Shown here: positions 60,411 to 64,000 of the stretch, one piece after another
Numbering within the stretch: the stretch's first letter is position 1
Layout of the letters: every line of letters begins with the position of its first letter
NCBI RefSeq assembly: GCF_014066305.1
Contig: NW_023501038.1
Location: forward strand, 806,001 to 870,000
DNA: 64,000 nucleotides
Direction: 5' to 3'
Source of the DNA: Letharia columbiana
Taxonomy: Eukaryota; Ascomycota; Lecanoromycetes; Lecanorales; Parmeliaceae
The notes under the pieces: model-generated
What the model was told of the DNA's origin: nothing
Database searches by the model: none
What the model saw: the letters and a program-made list of their open reading frames with translations, nothing else
Made by a program: the position numbers and the translations under genes

Positions 60411-61440
60411 GAATAAAACGAGATAGTTTCGAATTTTATTAAAATTATTATTACTCGATTATTTAAGTTTATATTAAAGAGAATTTTAATAAAGTAAATA
60501 AGTTTTTAATAAGTAATATCTAAATTTCTTATTATTAAATACTTATAAGATTAAATTTAATAATTTCTTATTTATTTAAAAGCGTAAGTTATACTCTATT
60601 ATTTAAAAAAAAATTAATAAAAAAAGAGAAGTTATATTAATAATAAGTTTCTAGAAAATTAATTAATTTTAAATTAATTTATATTAAATTAATAAGAAGA
60701 TTAACTTAATATCTATTATAGTTTTTTATATTAATTATATTTATTTTTATTTTTATAATTTATAGAATTTTTATTCATTTTACGAATTTTATTATTTTAC
60801 GATTTTTTAGTAAGGGAGATTTATGAATTCGAATCGAGAACGAAGCAAAATAGTTTCGAATTTTATTAAAACTATTATTACTCGACTATCTAAGTTTATA
60901 TAAAAGAGTATTCTTAATAGAGTAAATAAGTATATAATAAGCGATATTTAAATTCTCTATCTTTAAATAATTTATAAGATTAAATTTAAGATTTCTTTTT
61001 TTATTTAAGAGTCTAATTTTTATTTTAAATTTAAAGAAAAAATTCTAAAATTAAATAATATATATTTATTTTTTTATTAGAGCTATCGAGCGAACTTTAA
61101 TAAGCGAACTTTTAATAGACGATATTTAAATTTCTTACTTTTAAATATCTATAAGATTAAATTTTAAAATTCTTTTAATTATAAGAAGCGTAAGTCGCGC
61201 TCTATAATTTAAAAAAAAAACTAAAAATTTAATAGAAAATAAAAAAGTTATTCTATTTATAAATAATATATATTTATTTTTTTAATACTTATAAACGCTA
61301 ATTTATTTACTTATAATAATTTAGTCGATCTATTTTAAAGAGCGTAGTAACTTTAACTTTATAATTTATTATATATATAAGTTTAAATTTTTCTAACTTA
61401 GCTCTATCTTATTCTTTTATATATATTAATAATAATTTTA
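60411..61440 (-). repeat. More copies of the LTR-like unit of 51.4-53.5 kb
   Basis: Two or three units (about 60411, 60829 and 61080) with the same block order as at 51.4-53.5 kb, strongly RIP-mutated. Confidence 0.6.
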
Positions 61441-62240
61441 ATATTCTTTACTATATTATTAGATAATAAGAATTATCGTTAATCGAATATTTAAGTAAAA
61501 AGATTACTAACTCGATTTATCTTATTTAATTATATATTCGAAATTTATAAAAAGAAAGAGAGTTAATTTGAAAATAAAATAAAGAGAGTTATATTATTTC
61601 TCTTAAGTCTTTAATATTATATATATTAATTAAAGTAGAGAAAAGAAAAACTTTTTATAATATCTTTTATAAGGCTTTACTATAAATTTAAAAAAAGATA
61701 ATATATTTTATAAGAACTTTTTTTCTTAATTTATAAATTATTTAAGCTATTATAAAAATTATAAATAGTTTAAATATTATACTTTTAAATACTTTTATTT
61801 AATTTAAGAAATTAAATTATATAATTATTAAGTTAAATAGCGATTTCTTTAGATTTATTAGTCGTATAAATAAACTAATTTTATTAGTAACTTCGTAAAA
61901 AAAGCTTAATTCTAGAGATATCTACGCTTAATAGCTAGATACCCCTATTTAAATCTAAATAAAGCCTTCGTAGAAGCTACTGCTAATTAATTTAATAATT
62001 ATTTTATTTCTCTAACTAATTATAAGATCGTTACGCTATTTTAATAAATACTCTTTATAATATATTATCTATATAATAGATTTACTTAGAAATACGATAG
62101 CTTAACTTAATATCTTATTAAAGTATCTATTAATAAATTTCTTAAATTTATTTATTAAGTTAAATATAGTAAATAGAATAATCTAGTTATAATATTAGAA
62201 TTAATATAGTTAAAATATTAGAATTAATATAAATATAATA
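61441..62240 (-). mobile_element. Reverse-oriented fragment of the Gypsy element's 5' internal region
   Basis: The reverse complement of about 62000-62220 aligns with 4360-4560 (the sequence just after the 5' LTR). About 61800-61885 continues that alignment after a break of about 105 bp at 61888-61995, where the small repeat of 49850-49978 is inserted. Confidence 0.65.
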
Positions 62241-62824
62241 TTAATATTAATATATATAAAAGAATAAGATAAAACTAATTTAAAAATCTTAAATTTATAT
62301 ATATAGCTAACTATAAATTTAGAGTTACTACGCTCTTTGATTAGATAGGCTTAGTCAGCCCGCTAGCCCTCCCGAGGCCTCTTATTAAAAAAAATAGATG
62401 TACGTTATTTATAATAGGAATAACTTTTTTGTTTTCTATTAAAATTTCGAAATTGATTTTTTAAACTTTAAAGCGCCGTTTAGACTTTCCGATTTTTTAA
62501 GAATTTTGAAATTTAGTCTTATAATTATTAATGCGTAAGAAATTCAAATATCGCTTACCCGATAGCCGGACAGCCCTAATTAAAAAACAGATATATATTA
62601 TTTAATTCTAGAATAACTTTTTTATTTTCTATTAAATTCTTAAGATTTTTTTTTAAATTATAGAACGAAATATAGGCTTTTAGATTAAAAAAGAATTTTT
62701 AAATATAGTCTTATAATTATTAAAGCGTAAGGAATTTAAAATATCGCTTATTGAAGTTCGCTTATCTATTTACTCGATAGCCTTAATTAAAAAGAATATA
62801 AATATAATTCATAGATCTATACTC
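62240..62824 (+). repeat. LTR-like unit, plus orientation
   Basis: Starts TATATATAAAAGAATAAGAT; the first part matches 1840-1990 and the reverse complement of the 51.4-53.5 kb units. 62380-62580 is less RIP-mutated (TAGCCGGACAGCCC retained). Confidence 0.6.
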
Positions 62825-62977
62825 GTAAATATATGAAATAAGATAATTAGATATTATATTACTATATAAATAGAATATATTAAGTAATAATAGATATCTC
62901 TATTAAGATACGCTAGAGTTTAATAGATAATAGAATTAGATAATATATTAAGAAAGATATAAAGTATACTTATAATA
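62825..62977 (-). repeat. Reverse-oriented Gypsy LTR
   Basis: The reverse complement starts TATTATAAGTA and contains CTCTAGCGTATCTTAATAGAG, matching the LTR at 4196-4378. It is truncated at its 3' part by the LTR-like unit. Confidence 0.7.
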
Positions 62978-64000
62978 TTCTATAGTTTATACTCGCTAGC
63001 TAATCGCTAATAGACTACGCTTTTATAATTTTAATCTCTTTATCTTTTAAAGAAAAAGATTTATTATTATTATAATATCGAGTTTATCTTTAAATTATAT
63101 AATAAATATTAAAAATAATATTAATAATCGCTATAGTATTAATAACTAATTTAAAAGTTTTTTATTAATAAAAGATTATATTATAAAATAACGTCTTCGA
63201 ATTATTAAAATTAGTAATTTTCGTTTAATATAAGAATAAAAATTAATTATATTAAAAGCTCGTAATTATAAGCTTTATAATATTTTCTAATTATTTATAA
63301 TTACGCTACGTAACGATAGCGAGAAACTCTCGATAGATTTTTTAAGAGAAGTCAAGGTCGAGAATGGGGTTTTCGGATCGAGGTTTCGAGTTTTCTTAAG
63401 AAAGTCCGACCCCGCTCTAACTCGGGAGCGGAGTTTTAAGGTATACTTCGTTATCTCGATAGACCCTAAGTATCTCTAAGCGACTTCTTTAAATTTTAAT
63501 ATTTTATATAAAGAATAGAATAAAATAGTATATAGAATACGATATTATAGTTTAAATTAGAGTATAAGATATAGATGCTTAGAAAGATAATTAGAAGATA
63601 TATAAGATTAGATTTACGAGATATTACGAAGGCACGTTATAAGAATATTATAAGAGTAATAGTCTCGAGCTAATTTAATTAATAGACTTAGCGAAGATAA
63701 CGAAGTATCTTTTATTACTTCGATAGAAAATTCTATCTTAATCTATTTTACTTCGTTAAAAATCTCGACTCGAAGCGAAGTAATATTAAGTACTTAAAAT
63801 CTCGCTCTACTCTATCTTATTATATAACTTATTTATAATTAATAAGAACTTATCTATATTAATTATTATTATATTTATAATAAAAATAAAAATATTTCGC
63901 TTTAAAAGAATTTATCTTTATAAGAGTATTAATAAAAGAGAGTATCTACGCTAATTTCGCGAAGTTAAAATTAAATTTCTTATAAGTTCTAAATATTTTA
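62978..64000. repeat. RIP-mutated block to window end
   Basis: AT-rich without recognisable coding sequence. 63340-63430 is GC-richer (GGTCGAGAATGGGG and CCGACCCCGCTCTAACTCGG), a possible younger insertion whose limits I cannot define. Confidence 0.5.

Overview
The window looks like a filamentous ascomycete (Pezizomycotina) genome. Genes have short introns (46-90 nt, GTRNGT-type donors). The families are typical of such fungi: a PTH11-like rhodopsin-domain protein, an NRPS-like adenylation-thiolation enzyme, an MFS carrier, a DUF7730-like protein and small secreted proteins. Gene islands alternate sharply with very AT-rich blocks in which CpA and TpG are almost absent, the signature of repeat-induced point mutation (RIP). 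I cannot name the species.

Layout. 1-13.36 kb is RIP-mutated transposon sequence: a Copia element split by a complete Gypsy element (4196-11650, LTR pair, 5-bp target duplication), which itself carries a TA-flanked MITE. 13.36-29 kb is a gene island: M20D amidohydrolase, PTH11-like receptor, A-T adenylating enzyme, MFS carrier, ACC-synthase-like aminotransferase and a small secreted protein. 29-38.5 kb is RIP-mutated repeats. Within it a second Gypsy element (32162-35867) hosts a young, nearly unmutated 903-bp mini LTR retroelement that keeps only an integrase-type chromodomain, and there is a TA-flanked MITE at 36747-37383. 38.5-40.1 kb is a Gln-rich RIP pseudogene split by another TA-flanked MITE. 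40.9-50.9 kb carries a DUF7730-like gene, a TIR transposon with an AT-rich interior, a secreted HExxH metalloprotease-like gene, a long Ser-rich secreted protein with a Cys-rich tail, a 631-bp MITE with a 10-bp target duplication, and a small gene remnant. 50.9-64 kb is again RIP-mutated repeats, including tandem LTR-like units and palindromic microsatellite-armed elements.

How the genes may work together. The A-T enzyme (19470-21853, minus), the MFS carrier (23246-24673, plus) and the aminotransferase (25134-26591, plus) sit next to each other, the first two divergently over a 1.4-kb spacer. They look like a small specialised-metabolite cluster: a PLP enzyme to make or convert an amino or keto acid, an A-T protein to activate it as a thioester, and a carrier. 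The A-T enzyme has no reductase or thioesterase domain. Both it and the carrier have a one-base surplus in a homopolymer run that breaks the frame, so either the cluster is decaying or the assembly has homopolymer errors. The neighbouring amidohydrolase could act on an N-acyl product but may be unrelated. Its 5' end has been triplicated together with the edge of a solo LTR, giving two upstream mini-ORFs.
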